Assembly: GCA_003565295.1 (NCBI GenBank) | Contig: PXCO01000327.1 | Coordinates: 1 to 51,272 of the forward strand | Direction: 5' to 3' | From: Cyclobacteriaceae bacterium | Lineage (GTDB): Bacteria; Bacteroidota; Bacteroidia; Cytophagales; Cyclobacteriaceae | DNA length: 51,272 nt | Part shown: piece after piece, positions 9,384 through 19,886 of the stretch | Layout: each line of letters opens with the position of its first letter | Numbering within the stretch: the first letter of the stretch is position 1 | Notes under the pieces: generated by a model | What the model was told of the DNA's origin: nothing | Database searches by the model: none | Seen by the model: the letters and a program-made list of their open reading frames with translations, nothing else | Made by a program: the position numbers and the translations under genes

Positions 9384-10784
9384 ATGCAAATTAAAGTCAA
9401 ATTTTTAGGCGGGGCTGGGACAGTTACCGGCTCCAGGTTTTTATTGGAGCTTGGGAATAAGAAGATTTTGGTAGATTGCGGGCTTTTTCAGGGATTAAAG
9501 GATTACCGACTTAGAAATTGGGATAAATTTCCCGTTTCCCCTGAGGAATTGGATATGGTGCTGTTGACCCATGCTCATATCGATCACTCCGGGTATTTAC
9601 CCAAACTGGTAAAGGAGGGCTTTAACGGCCCTATATACTGTAGTACTCCAACTGCTGAACTTGTAAAGATCCTCCTTATGGACGCAGGAAAATTACAGGA
9701 AGAAGAAGCAGGGTATGCGCAGAAAAAGGGTTATTCCAAGCATGAAAAACCCTTGGCTTTATTCACGAAAGAGGATGCGGAAAGGGTTTTCCCATTATTG
9801 AACCCAATAGAATTCGAAGAAAGCATCACCCTATGTGATGGGGTCCTGCTTACAGCCTATAATTCAGGACATATATTGGGAGCTGCCATATTAAAAATCA
9901 AGGTTAAAGGTGAGCATCAGGAGAAAAAAATTGTTTTTTCAGGGGACTTGGGCCGGTACCAGGATCCCATCTTAAATCCCCCCACACATATCCCATTTGC
10001 AGATGTGCTGTTTATGGAGTCCACTTATGGGGATAGGGTAAATCCCGGTAAAACCATTCAGGTCCAATTGGCAAAGGCAATTAAAGAAACTTATATGAAA
10101 GGAGGGGTGACGGTAATTCCATCTTTCGCAGTTGGCAGAACACAATTGATCTTATTTTATCTCCATAGGATGCAGAGACAGGGAGCGATCCCCGACCTCC
10201 CCATCTATGTGGACAGTCCCATGGCCATAGATGTGACAAAGCTCTATAAAAAATATGGGCACTATCACCACTTGGGGCCAAGTTTGGATGAGGAAGGGGC
10301 TAATCCATTTTTACATAAAAACCTGCATTACTACCAAAGCCAGGAGTCCTCAATGAGCCTCAACCACTTAAAGGGCGATGCCATCATCATTTCTGCCTCC
10401 GGAATGGCCACAGGAGGGAGAATCCTTCATCACCTTTACCACAGGCTTCCCAATGAGCAGGATAGTGTGGTGTTTGTGGGGTATCAGCCGGAAGGAACAA
10501 GGGGGAGGAAATTGCTGGACGGTGAACAGACTTGTAGGATATATGGGGTGGATGTAAGGGTAAAGGCTTCCATCTATTTTATTGAAGGGCTTTCCGCCCA
10601 TGCCGATCAGCATGAATTAATTGATTGGGGTGGAGGCTTCATCAATAAACCCAAGCATGTATTCATGGTACATGGGGAAAAAAAGGCCAGCCAAACACTG
10701 GCAGGTAAATTGCGTAAGAAATGGGGGTGGAAATGTGTGATCCCTAATTATCTGGAGTCATTCGAGCTCTTCAATGGTATATGA
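9384..10784 (+). CDS. MBL-fold / beta-CASP metallo-hydrolase (RNA-processing type)
   Basis: A 466-residue metallo-beta-lactamase-fold enzyme of the Ysh1/CPSF73-like group with a beta-CASP insertion and a C-terminal RNA-specificity (RMMBL) segment. The metal-binding HxHxDH motif is H63-A-H65-I-D67-H68. Further ligands follow in the SGHILGAA, FSGDLGRYQDP and GLSAHADQHE segments, and MESTYGDR precedes the beta-CASP part. Family members are zinc-dependent RNA exo/endonucleases; no substrate can be assigned here. I prefer the ATG at 9384 (MQIKVKFLGGAGTVTGS), which begins the first beta strand, over a TTG six codons earlier at 9366. The stop overlaps the start of the following lipoprotein gene by four bases (ATGA), indicating translational coupling. 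Confidence 0.88.
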   Translation: MQIKVKFLGGAGTVTGSRFLLELGNKKILVDCGLFQGLKDYRLRNWDKFPVSPEELDMVLLTHAHIDHSGYLPKLVKEGFNGPIYCSTPTAELVKILLMDAGKLQEEEAGYAQKKGYSKHEKPLALFTKEDAERVFPLLNPIEFEESITLCDGVLLTAYNSGHILGAAILKIKVKGEHQEKKIVFSGDLGRYQDPILNPPTHIPFADVLFMESTYGDRVNPGKTIQVQLAKAIKETYMKGGVTVIPSFAVGRTQLILFYLHRMQRQGAIPDLPIYVDSPMAIDVTKLYKKYGHYHHLGPSLDEEGANPFLHKNLHYYQSQESSMSLNHLKGDAIIISASGMATGGRILHHLYHRLPNEQDSVVFVGYQPEGTRGRKLLDGEQTCRIYGVDVRVKASIYFIEGLSAHADQHELIDWGGGFINKPKHVFMVHGEKKASQTLAGKLRKKWGWKCVIPNYLESFELFNGI

Positions 10785-11236
10785 AGAAAATAATCATCTT
10801 GATTTTAGTTGTGGCGGCTTTTGCATGTAAGACCTCCAAGGAAACATCTCAAGGAGTTAAGGGAGGAGTGTATTGGGTAGAGGGTAATCAGATGCCCCGA
10901 ATTATGGATGACGGCTCTGGTAAAACAGCCCCGGAAAGCAAAATAGGAGTGCAGCGAACCATTCTTATCCATGAACTTACACACGCCGATCAGGTAGAGG
11001 TAGTCGATTTTTTAATTGGGGAAATACATTCTAATTTGGTGCAGAAAATAAGCACAGATGAAAATGGCCTATATGCTATAAGGCTGCCTCCCGGTAAGTA
11101 TTCCCTTTTTACTGTAGAGTCTGATGGTTATTTTGCCAACACTTTTGATGAGGCAAATAACCTAAACCCTGTAGAGGTGAAAGAAGGGGAGTGGGAGGTT
11201 TTCGATATTGTTATTGACTACATGGCAGCATATTAA
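10781..11236 (+). CDS. Small lipoprotein with carboxypeptidase-regulatory-like fold
   Basis: A 151-residue predicted lipoprotein. The N-terminus MKKIIILILVVAAFAC is a lipoprotein signal with the lipid-modified Cys at residue 16. The rest fits a transthyretin/CarboxypepD_reg-like beta sandwich: DENGLYAIRLPPGKYSLFTVESDGYF is cut here to its core, ENGLYAIRLPPGKYSLF, followed by an acidic C-terminus. Such domains are structural or ligand-binding and have no catalytic residues. The start overlaps the end of the beta-CASP gene (ATGA), so both are probably on one transcript. A functional link between the two is not evident. Confidence 0.75.
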   Translation: MKKIIILILVVAAFACKTSKETSQGVKGGVYWVEGNQMPRIMDDGSGKTAPESKIGVQRTILIHELTHADQVEVVDFLIGEIHSNLVQKISTDENGLYAIRLPPGKYSLFTVESDGYFANTFDEANNLNPVEVKEGEWEVFDIVIDYMAAY

Positions 11237-11250
11237 TTCCCAGTGGTGAT

Positions 11251-11288
11251 AGGTAAGTAAAAATTGGGAGATAATTCTTTACTTACCT
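11251..11288. terminator. Convergent inverted repeat between lipoprotein gene and blh
   Basis: A perfect 11-base inverted repeat, AGGTAAGTAAA / TTTACTTACCT, with a 16-base loop. It sits between two convergent genes, and its right arm covers the blh stop codon. It lacks a long T run, so it may terminate weakly on either strand. Confidence 0.45.
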
Positions 11289-12149
11289 GCTTTTTAAAAA
11301 ACCATCCATGACATATATGTGCGGTGCAGAAATTAATGAGACGACTATAAAAAACAACAGTACATTTTCTTTTTCGGAGAGCCAGTTAATACTGATCAGT
11401 AGGAGCACGGAAATCCCTATGATGCTGATCAAACTGAATGGCAGGATTTTTTGAATGAACCAGCTTATTTTTCCATTCTTCAAGCCTTCTGTAAGGCTTT
11501 TATATTCGGCCTCTAAGCTTGGAAAGGAATGCCAGAACCCAAAATATAGAACGAAAGAGAGTAGTAGAGGGAGTTGATATAATAAACTACCCAAGACTAG
11601 CATTTCCATTATCAAGTAGAACTTTCTTGCCGGATTGAGGACAAGAATTTGTAAAATTGAAACCGTGAAAAATATGGAAATAAAATAAATACCCAATCGG
11701 GAGATACCTTCAATTTCGATGATTTTGGCAAGTATTGCTGTCGTGGCTGCAAAGTCGCTCCATAAAATCACACTAAGGTAGAAAGCCCCCAGGCTGAAAA
11801 AAAGGAGGGGGGATAACTTGGTCAATCGGGAATGAATAAAATGTACCTGTCCAAAATGATAAGCCGAGATGATAAGGAAAATTATCAATGAAAAAACTGG
11901 AAATAATATCCAAAGAATAAAGTAGATAAAAATGACGAATAAATAAGTGGAGAAGAATCCGGATTTGTTTTTGCTCTTTTCCTTATTCACATAGATCAAG
12001 TGGTCCAAAGCACCGTGTGGCAATCCAATGACCAGGAATACAAGCCCAAAAATCACCCATTCAAATAAAAGGCTTTCACCAGGGACAATTAGATAGCTTA
12101 CTGCCAAGATGATAGCTGATCCTTTACTATATTTTTCAGTATTGCTCAT
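11283..12149 (-). CDS. blh: Brp/Blh-family beta-carotene 15,15'-dioxygenase
   Basis: A 288-residue polytopic membrane enzyme that cleaves beta-carotene into two retinal molecules, the chromophore of the neighbouring rhodopsin. Family histidine motifs are present: GLPHGALDH near residue 42, AYHFGQVHF in the third to fourth helix and FGFWHSFPSL in the second half; these bind the catalytic iron. About eight hydrophobic segments span the protein, the usual topology. It is the last gene of the rhodopsin-crtY-blh run, and its start lies 14 bases inside the crtY end, indicating translational coupling. A convergent inverted repeat overlaps its stop codon. Confidence 0.92.
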   Translation of the reverse strand: MSNTEKYSKGSAIILAVSYLIVPGESLLFEWVIFGLVFLVIGLPHGALDHLIYVNKEKSKNKSGFFSTYLFVIFIYFILWILFPVFSLIIFLIISAYHFGQVHFIHSRLTKLSPLLFFSLGAFYLSVILWSDFAATTAILAKIIEIEGISRLGIYFISIFFTVSILQILVLNPARKFYLIMEMLVLGSLLYQLPLLLSFVLYFGFWHSFPSLEAEYKSLTEGLKNGKISWFIQKILPFSLISIIGISVLLLISINWLSEKENVLLFFIVVSLISAPHIYVMDGFLKSR

Positions 12150-13281
12150 AGTTAAAGAGGGACTTGAGAAAGATGCTGAATCTTAGTTTAATTAATAGAT
12201 TGACTTCATCCCAAAAGCTTGTCTCTTCGTTTAAAAAGGAAAGAATCAAGGGAGGACTGTTTTTTTGAAACAGATTGAAAAATACGCCAGGCAGCTCATT
12301 TGGCCATTTATTAGCAATGTTGAGTAGAATATTGTCATAAAAGGAATACCTTTTCTTTCTTCTTTTCGGCAAAATGGAGGTCTTATCATTTTCCTCGAGC
12401 TGCCTGACAATTTCTTTGCAATGCTTTTGGATGGTGTAGAAGGTATATCCGGTAGAAGGTTTAGTACATCCTGCCGCAGTACCGATATGCGTGAGGTTTT
12501 GATTGTCACTGTTACTCCCGATCAATGTACTCATAGGTATTACCCCGTTTTCTTTATAGGAAATAGAAAATTCCCTAACCGATAATTGTGTGTGCAGGTA
12601 TTTTCTAACTTTTCTTTCCATATATCTTAGACTGGGGATTTTCCCGTTAGAAAGCACCGTATATTCTACTAGGGCGCGATTTGGTTCTAAAGGTAGAATA
12701 TAAGTAAAACCTGCCCCGAAAGCAGTTTTCTGATCAAAATGCATGAGTGTCATCTCCTTTGTGTCCAAATTCATTTCCGTTGATACTACTTCCCATCCCA
12801 AAAAAACCTGGTTAATTTGTGTTCGAGGTTCTTTTTTACCAATGGAGGTAGAATTAAATACTTGGGAAGAATGAAAATGACCCGAATGTTTAGTGACTAC
12901 TTTTATCATTTCCGCTTCTTCGATCACAGCTTCTACCGTGTCGTTCACATAAGTAATGGTGTTGGATTTATGGATTTTTTCCCAGATTTCATGATAAAAG
13001 TCTTCAGCTCTGACCCTGTAATACTTGAGGTTTTTTAAGGGGATGGATAATTTGCGGTCTCCTTGGATGATACTCATTGCGCCCCAAGAGATCAAAGGGG
13101 CGGATTGGGGGTGTATTGAAAGCGGTTCAGCAGCCCAATAACACCAAGTTTTCATTTTTCGATTGGGGTCCTCCTTGTCAATGAGTAGGATTTTTTTGCT
13201 GTGCAAGGAGGAGTCCAACAAGTAATTTGCCAAACTCAATCCTGCGCAACCTGCGCCTAATATGATAATATCATACATCAT
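12136..13281 (-). CDS. crtY: Lycopene beta-cyclase (CrtY type)
   Basis: A 381-residue flavin-dependent cyclase that converts lycopene to beta-carotene, the substrate of the adjacent Blh. The N-terminal dinucleotide fold is DIIILGAGCAGLSLANYLL. The cyclase signature DKEDPNRKMKTWCYW follows, and TAAGCTKPSTGYTF resembles the C-terminal flavin-contact segment of CrtY enzymes. Two consecutive ATGs open the frame (13281 and 13278); the first is used here. Its 3' end overlaps blh by 14 bases. A strong hairpin lies in the 50-base gap after the rhodopsin gene, so crtY-blh are probably transcribed at a lower level by read-through, or from a promoter not visible to me. Confidence 0.92.
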   Translation of the reverse strand: MMYDIIILGAGCAGLSLANYLLDSSLHSKKILLIDKEDPNRKMKTWCYWAAEPLSIHPQSAPLISWGAMSIIQGDRKLSIPLKNLKYYRVRAEDFYHEIWEKIHKSNTITYVNDTVEAVIEEAEMIKVVTKHSGHFHSSQVFNSTSIGKKEPRTQINQVFLGWEVVSTEMNLDTKEMTLMHFDQKTAFGAGFTYILPLEPNRALVEYTVLSNGKIPSLRYMERKVRKYLHTQLSVREFSISYKENGVIPMSTLIGSNSDNQNLTHIGTAAGCTKPSTGYTFYTIQKHCKEIVRQLEENDKTSILPKRRKKRYSFYDNILLNIANKWPNELPGVFFNLFQKNSPPLILSFLNEETSFWDEVNLLIKLRFSIFLKSLFNYEQY

Positions 13282-13290
13282 AGGAGAATA

Positions 13291-13321
13291 AAATGAGCCA
13301 TGAGTAACTCATGGCTCATTT
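13291..13321 (-). terminator. Hairpin between rhodopsin and crtY
   Basis: A perfect 14-base inverted repeat (AAATGAGCCATGAG / CTCATGGCTCATTT) with a three-base loop. On the minus strand it is followed by TTTTATTCTCC. It stands 10 bases past the rhodopsin stop and 9 bases before the crtY start. It looks like an intrinsic terminator or attenuator that gives the opsin message a stable 3' end and limits expression of crtY-blh. Confidence 0.75.
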
Positions 13322-13331
13322 AACATCACTT

Positions 13332-14078
13332 TTATACGGGTACAGCAGTCTTTTTAGATTCCTCAATTGCTACTCCGTACACAACCAACCCAAACCCAAT
13401 TTTGTTAATGGCATCTGCAAGGTTATAAAATAGATCTATACTGCTCACCTCAAATATTCCAGAGAGTAGGTTTCCTGGTAGAACCATGTAACCAATGGGA
13501 TAAATTGACCATCCAAGGGTAATGAAAATCTTTAAGAGGAACATGGCTCTTTGCAAAGCAGGCCTTTTCGATCCTTTGGCTAGTTTTGCCACGTCCCCTA
13601 CAAATACCTCATAGACAATGTATAGGTAGCCAAGGGTAGAAATTATACCCCAAAACACGTTATTATCAATCCCAGAGGTTTCCCCAATATACCCTGTAAT
13701 CAACATCACCAATGAGGCAAGTATCAGTTTGAACAGTGTGGCACCTTTAGCACCGAAGGGTTTTGTCAAAAGGTAAAACTCCACACACATCAAAGGGACA
13801 GTCAACGTCCAGTCCACATACCTGAAGGCTGTAGGACTCTGTCCTGTGGCCAAATAAAAATCTCTCATGTAATAATAATGTACGGCGGCAATACCTGTGA
13901 TCAGGGCAGAGATTAACAATGATGTCTTCCACTTAAGATCCACAGATCCTCTTTCCGTGAAGAAAAAGACAGCAGACCCAAACATTGCCATGTACCCAAT
14001 GAAAAAGGTTATGGCGACAGGGTCACTATCGATGATTTTCTCCAGACCGACAATTTCGTTCAATAATAAAGATTTCAT
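13332..14078 (-). CDS. Proton-pumping microbial rhodopsin, green-tuned, with antenna fenestration glycine
   Basis: A 248-residue seven-helix retinal protein. Helix C reads FRYVDWTLTVPLMCVEF: Asp89 is the proton acceptor, Thr93 the middle position and Glu100 the donor, the DTE pattern of outward proton pumps. Met97 sits at the spectral-tuning position (Leu/Met green, Gln blue). His67 matches the conserved helix B histidine that pairs with the acceptor, Asp222 is the second counterion and Lys226 in NLADAINKIGF binds retinal. Aligning helix E with bacteriorhodopsin puts Gly144 (in FWGIIS) at the bulky Trp138 position. Xanthorhodopsin has Gly at the equivalent site, and this opening admits a keto- or hydroxy-carotenoid antenna. 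The downstream genes crtY and blh supply retinal. Ion selectivity is inferred from motif, not measured. Confidence 0.95.
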   Translation of the reverse strand: MKSLLLNEIVGLEKIIDSDPVAITFFIGYMAMFGSAVFFFTERGSVDLKWKTSLLISALITGIAAVHYYYMRDFYLATGQSPTAFRYVDWTLTVPLMCVEFYLLTKPFGAKGATLFKLILASLVMLITGYIGETSGIDNNVFWGIISTLGYLYIVYEVFVGDVAKLAKGSKRPALQRAMFLLKIFITLGWSIYPIGYMVLPGNLLSGIFEVSSIDLFYNLADAINKIGFGLVVYGVAIEESKKTAVPV

Positions 14079-14187
14079 GTTTTTGTTTTTTAAATTAGCA
14101 TATAGGTCTCAATTACTATTTGATAATATTATGCATAGTAAATAAAATAAAATTTTATTTGTTTAATTAATATTTAAAAACATTAAA

Positions 14188-14195
14188 CAAAAGTA
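14188..14195 (-). promoter_or_regulatory. Possible rhodopsin -7 element
   Basis: TACTTTTG on the minus strand fits the Bacteroidota TAnnTTTG element about 110 bases upstream of the rhodopsin start, in a very AT-rich leader. No matching -33 TTTG was found at 19-21 bases, so the call is weak. The rest of the 366-base rhodopsin-gyrB divergent gap holds no gene that I can see. Confidence 0.3.
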
Positions 14196-14350
14196 AATAA
14201 ACCTTCATTCTGCATGGGTAAGAGCCCCAGAATTGTGTAGTGGGCCAAACCATTGATTGGTGAGATTTTCTACCTTTGTTAATGGGCAGTGATGTTTTTC
14301 AATTAATATCAACCTGTTTGAAGCTGTTGGGATTTATCCATGAAAGGGCA

Positions 14351-14381
14351 TGTGAAATCCCAGTTTTTTTCCGTATTTTTG
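14351..14381 (+). promoter_or_regulatory. Candidate gyrB promoter
   Basis: TGTG-N19-TATTTTTG, close to the Bacteroidota consensus TTTG-N19-TAnnTTTG. It ends 63 bases before the gyrB start codon. A second -7-like octamer, TACCTTTG, lies at 14271-14278 but has no -33 partner. Confidence 0.5.
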
Positions 14382-14393
14382 CAGACAGTTTAA

Positions 14394-16400
<2,007 letters not shown>

Positions 16401-16422
16401 TCTAAAATTAAATTGATTATTT

Positions 16423-16447
16423 AAGGGGCTTAAGGCCCCTTTTTTTA
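16423..16447 (+). terminator. Intrinsic terminator of gyrB
   Basis: AGGGGC / GCCCCT stem with a short TTAAG loop, followed by seven T residues, 23 bases after the gyrB stop. Confidence 0.85.
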
Positions 16448-16498
16448 TTTTTGATTAATTTAGTAACCTAACTTACCAAGTTTTAAACTGCAAATCCT

Positions 16499-18616
16499 AT
16501 GATAGTGACCGACCGGATGGAAGAAACGATTCAGGCAAGTGACCTGATTAGCAGGGACCTAAGTTGGCTGAAGTTCAACGAAAGGGTTTTTGATCAAGTG
16601 AAGAAAGATCAGCGAAATATCTTTGAGAAGCTCAAATTTCTGGCGATTACTGCTTCCAACCTGGACGAGTTCTTCATGATCAGGGTAGGGTCTTTATACA
16701 ATTACCTTGATTATGATAAGGTTAGGGTGGATTACTCAGGTTTGAGGGAGGATGCTTTCAAGATGAAGCTGATGATAGAATCACAGAACTTCCATCGCCA
16801 TCAACATGATACCTTTATGAAGGAGTTGCTTCCAAGTACTGAAAAGGAGGGCTTTATCTTGAGCAACGTCAAAAACCTCTTGGACAGCGAACAGCAAATC
16901 ATCAAGGATTATTTTTTCAAAGCGGTATATCCTATGTTGACTCCAATGGTCTTTGACGGGTATCACACCTTTCCCATATTGATGAATAAATTGCTGATAT
17001 TTGGGGTGATCACCATTAACCAAGGGGATAAGAAAGACAATAGAAAGCTTTCATTTGTGCAGATTCCTTCAAATATTCCCAGATTTTTTGAGATAGAAAG
17101 GGAAAATGTGATGATCTATGTGCCTATTGAAGAGGTAATACGTGAGCATATTTTTTCTTTGTTCAGAAACGTGAACATAGAGTCGGTGAACCTCTTCAGA
17201 ATCACTAGGAATGGTGATTTTACTTTGGAGGAAAGTGAAGATATGGACACCAACTTTCTAGAGGAGGTCAAGCGAAAACTGAATGAACGAAAAACAGGAA
17301 GGGTGGTAAGGATAGAAATTGAGGAGGGGTACAGCAAGTGGATGATCAACCTGCTAAAGGAACGTTGGATCATCAATGATGACAGTATTTTTAAGATTCC
17401 CAGAAAAAGCCTTCTGGATTTCACTGGCCTTTGGCAAGTGATAGGCAATAAGCGTTTTAAGGATAAAATTCCACCTGCCCCGAACCCGGTTCCTCCACTT
17501 TCCTATCCTGATGCAGCCACAGAGGATATTTTTCAGGTGCTCAAGCATAAAGATGTGCTGTTACACCACCCTTACAACAGTATGCAGCCAATTTTGGAAT
17601 TATTGGAGAAAGCGGCGGATGACCCTCACGTAATGGCCATTAAAATGACCATTTACCGCCTTTCCAAAAATTCCAGCATTGTGAGTGCCCTGCTCAGGGC
17701 AGTGGAAAATGGTAAGCACGTTTCTGTGCTCTTTGAGGTAAAGGCAAGGTTTGACGAGGAAAATAATATCCGCGAGGCCAAGCGCTTGCAAAAGGCGGGC
17801 TGTTTTGTGATTTATGGCATCAGCAACCTTAAGACGCATACCAAGCTACTATTGATCGTGAAAAAGGAGGAGAACAAAGTGACGAGGTATGTTCACCTCG
17901 GCTCTGGAAATTACAATGAAGAAACATCAAGGATCTATACAGACATCGGACTACTCACCACTAATGAGATATTAGCCAATGATGTTAGTGAATTCTTCAA
18001 TGTAATTACAGGACATTCAGTACCTTCCACTTACCAAAACTTACTTACCTCCCCAAGAGAAATGAGGAATCGTCTCATCGAATACATTGAGAATGAGGCG
18101 GAAAATGCATCCAAAGGCCTCAAATCAGGTATATTTATTAAAATAAATTCTTTAGAGGATTCGGAGTTTATCTTTGCTCTTTACCGTGCATCCCAGGCAG
18201 GTGTACCCGTTAAACTTATAGTAAGGGGCATATGCTGTTTGAGGCCTGGGAGGCCGGGTCTAAGTGAAAATATACAGGTAATCTCCATTGTGGGGGAGTT
18301 TTTAGAACACAGTAGGATTTACCATTTTCACAATAACGGGAAATCCTATACCTATGTTGGGAGTGCAGACGCCATGGTAAGAAGCTTTGATAAGCGCCTG
18401 GAATCTTTGTTCAGGGTTGAAACTCCTGCTTTGGAGAAGCAGGTGATGAATATCCTTGCTTTTAACCTCCGGGACAATGTGAATGCCTATGTAATGCAAG
18501 AGGATGGCGGCTATATTGGCAAATCTCCCCACGAGGACGAAGAAACCTTCAATATACATAAGGAATTCTTCAAACTAAGCCCAACAATGATCGCTAATGT
18601 GAAGCTTGTCGATTAA
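16499..18616 (+). CDS. ppk1: Polyphosphate kinase 1
   Basis: A 705-residue enzyme that reversibly polymerises the gamma phosphate of ATP into inorganic polyphosphate. The N-terminal domain begins RDLSWLKFNERVF, diagnostic of Ppk1, with ITASNLDEFFMIRVG next. The two phospholipase-D-like C-terminal domains carry the autophosphorylated His466 in YVHLGSGNYN and the second catalytic His in EHSRIYHFHNNG, with YVGSADAM nearby. Length is typical. It starts at the ATG at 16499, directly after the gyrB terminator. It converges with the ppx gene, whose stop is only 12 bases away; no separate terminator fits in that gap. Confidence 0.96.
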   Translation: MIVTDRMEETIQASDLISRDLSWLKFNERVFDQVKKDQRNIFEKLKFLAITASNLDEFFMIRVGSLYNYLDYDKVRVDYSGLREDAFKMKLMIESQNFHRHQHDTFMKELLPSTEKEGFILSNVKNLLDSEQQIIKDYFFKAVYPMLTPMVFDGYHTFPILMNKLLIFGVITINQGDKKDNRKLSFVQIPSNIPRFFEIERENVMIYVPIEEVIREHIFSLFRNVNIESVNLFRITRNGDFTLEESEDMDTNFLEEVKRKLNERKTGRVVRIEIEEGYSKWMINLLKERWIINDDSIFKIPRKSLLDFTGLWQVIGNKRFKDKIPPAPNPVPPLSYPDAATEDIFQVLKHKDVLLHHPYNSMQPILELLEKAADDPHVMAIKMTIYRLSKNSSIVSALLRAVENGKHVSVLFEVKARFDEENNIREAKRLQKAGCFVIYGISNLKTHTKLLLIVKKEENKVTRYVHLGSGNYNEETSRIYTDIGLLTTNEILANDVSEFFNVITGHSVPSTYQNLLTSPREMRNRLIEYIENEAENASKGLKSGIFIKINSLEDSEFIFALYRASQAGVPVKLIVRGICCLRPGRPGLSENIQVISIVGEFLEHSRIYHFHNNGKSYTYVGSADAMVRSFDKRLESLFRVETPALEKQVMNILAFNLRDNVNAYVMQEDGGYIGKSPHEDEETFNIHKEFFKLSPTMIANVKLVD

Positions 18617-18628
18617 TTTTGGAGGAGG

Positions 18629-19513
18629 TTATTTTTTTGAATTTGCTTTTTCAAAGAGATAGCTCATTACCCCATCTTTTAGCCCCACATCAGGCACAAT
18701 CATCCGCTTAGACCCTGCCCATTGCATGGCTGCCAAATAAATTCTGGTGGCAGGAATGATCACGTCTGCACGGTCTAAGTTAAGATTTAGCCGATGTACC
18801 CGCTCTTCATATGATAATGAATTCAAGTGGGAGAGTACCCCTTTTATGGTTTCCGGCTCCAGGTACCTTTTGTTTTTTCTGGGTTTACTCAATTCAAATA
18901 CTTTGTTGATGTTTCCTCCTGTTCCTATGCAGGTGACCTGTTGCTGCTGCCCTTCTAAATGCTCCTTGATGAACCTTTCCATTGTATTCCATTGGGATAT
19001 TGAGACTTTTTCATCCAAGGTTCTTACAGAGCCAATCTTAAATGATTTGCTTGCAGTTTTAAGGTTTTTTTTATAAATGTTCAGCTCTGTGCTGCCACCT
19101 CCCACGTCTATATGCAGATAGGTTTTATGATCAATGTATTGACCTAATGCTTTGTTTATTAATTCAGCCTCCTTGTTTCCATCGATGATATGAATTTTAA
19201 GACCTGTAAGGTCTCTCACTTCTTGGGCTATTTCTTTTCCATTTTTAGACTCTCGTATGGCGGAGGTGGCACATACCATATAGTGCTCCACCTCGTAGAG
19301 ATCAATCAAAAGTTTGAATGCCTGCATCAACTTCAGAAATTTTTTCTGGTTTACAGGGCCAATCATTTGCATGCTGAACACATCAGACCCCAATCTTAGG
19401 GGAAACCTAAGGTATTCTAATTTTTTGAAATTATTCAGGCCCTGGTATTGGGTGACTTGGGTGATTTGCAATCTGATCGCGTTAGACCCTATATCTACTG
19501 CGGCTAACCTCAA
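18629..19513 (-). CDS. Exopolyphosphatase, Ppx/GppA family
   Basis: A 294-residue member of the actin-like ASKHA superfamily. These enzymes hydrolyse terminal phosphates from polyphosphate or convert pppGpp to ppGpp. Diagnostic segments are AAVDIGSNAIRLQI at the N-terminus, CATSAIRESKNG and the phosphate-binding DVGGGSTEL. It is the short, single-module form. The start is a TTG at 19513: an in-frame stop lies five codons upstream and the next Met is far inside the conserved fold, so no ATG is possible. It converges with ppk1 across 12 bases; synthesis and breakdown of polyphosphate are thus encoded side by side on opposite strands. A -7-like TATTTTTG lies about 29 bases upstream. Confidence 0.92.
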   Translation of the reverse strand: MRLAAVDIGSNAIRLQITQVTQYQGLNNFKKLEYLRFPLRLGSDVFSMQMIGPVNQKKFLKLMQAFKLLIDLYEVEHYMVCATSAIRESKNGKEIAQEVRDLTGLKIHIIDGNKEAELINKALGQYIDHKTYLHIDVGGGSTELNIYKKNLKTASKSFKIGSVRTLDEKVSISQWNTMERFIKEHLEGQQQQVTCIGTGGNINKVFELSKPRKNKRYLEPETIKGVLSHLNSLSYEERVHRLNLNLDRADVIIPATRIYLAAMQWAGSKRMIVPDVGLKDGVMSYLFEKANSKK

Positions 19514-19541
19514 GGTGGAATTACGTTTTTATAATAATGAC

Positions 19542-19549
19542 CAAAAATA
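19542..19549 (-). promoter_or_regulatory. Possible ppx promoter element
   Basis: TATTTTTG on the minus strand, with a TTTG 22 bases upstream that lies inside the terminator stem of the preceding gene. The same T-rich run doubles as the terminator tail, so terminator and promoter appear to be nested. Confidence 0.35.
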
Positions 19550-19552
19550 AAA

Positions 19553-19579
19553 GCGGTTTGGTAACCCATACCAAACCGC
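19553..19579 (-). terminator. Intrinsic terminator after small membrane-protein gene
   Basis: Perfect 11-base stem GCGGTTTGGTA / TACCAAACCGC with a five-base loop. On the minus strand it is followed by TTTTATTTTTGG. It ends the transcript of the 19596-19805 gene ahead of ppx. Confidence 0.8.
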
Positions 19580-19595
19580 CACAAATGTAAGAAGT

Positions 19596-19805
19596 TTATC
19601 CTTTTCTGGAAAGAGCGACAAGGGCAATTCCTGCGATTATTGCCGCACCACCGGCATAAGGAGGCCAGTTCACCTCTTTCTCTTCCTCAGCACTAAGCTC
19701 TATTGGCCCTGCATCCACAATGGTCTCCTCCGTGGTGTAAGACACTCCCGTAATGATGAACATGATTATGCCAAGAACGATCAAAATTATTCCAAATATT
19801 TTCAT
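19596..19805 (-). CDS. Small two-helix membrane protein of unknown function
   Basis: A 69-residue protein with two hydrophobic segments (residues 3-22 and about 48-64) joined by an acidic linker rich in Glu. It resembles the small DUF3185-type membrane proteins in layout, but I cannot assign a family with certainty. It begins with ATG and is followed by a strong intrinsic terminator, which supports its being a real transcribed gene. It lies 81 bases downstream of the DUF202 gene on the same strand and may share its transcript. Confidence 0.65.
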   Translation of the reverse strand: MKIFGIILIVLGIIMFIITGVSYTTEETIVDAGPIELSAEEEKEVNWPPYAGGAAIIAGIALVALSRKG

Positions 19806-19886
19806 AATACTAAAGATTGGTTAGGAAGAGAGTACTTCAAAAAACTTACCAATTTGATCATTTGACCATCTAATTTGATTTTTTTG

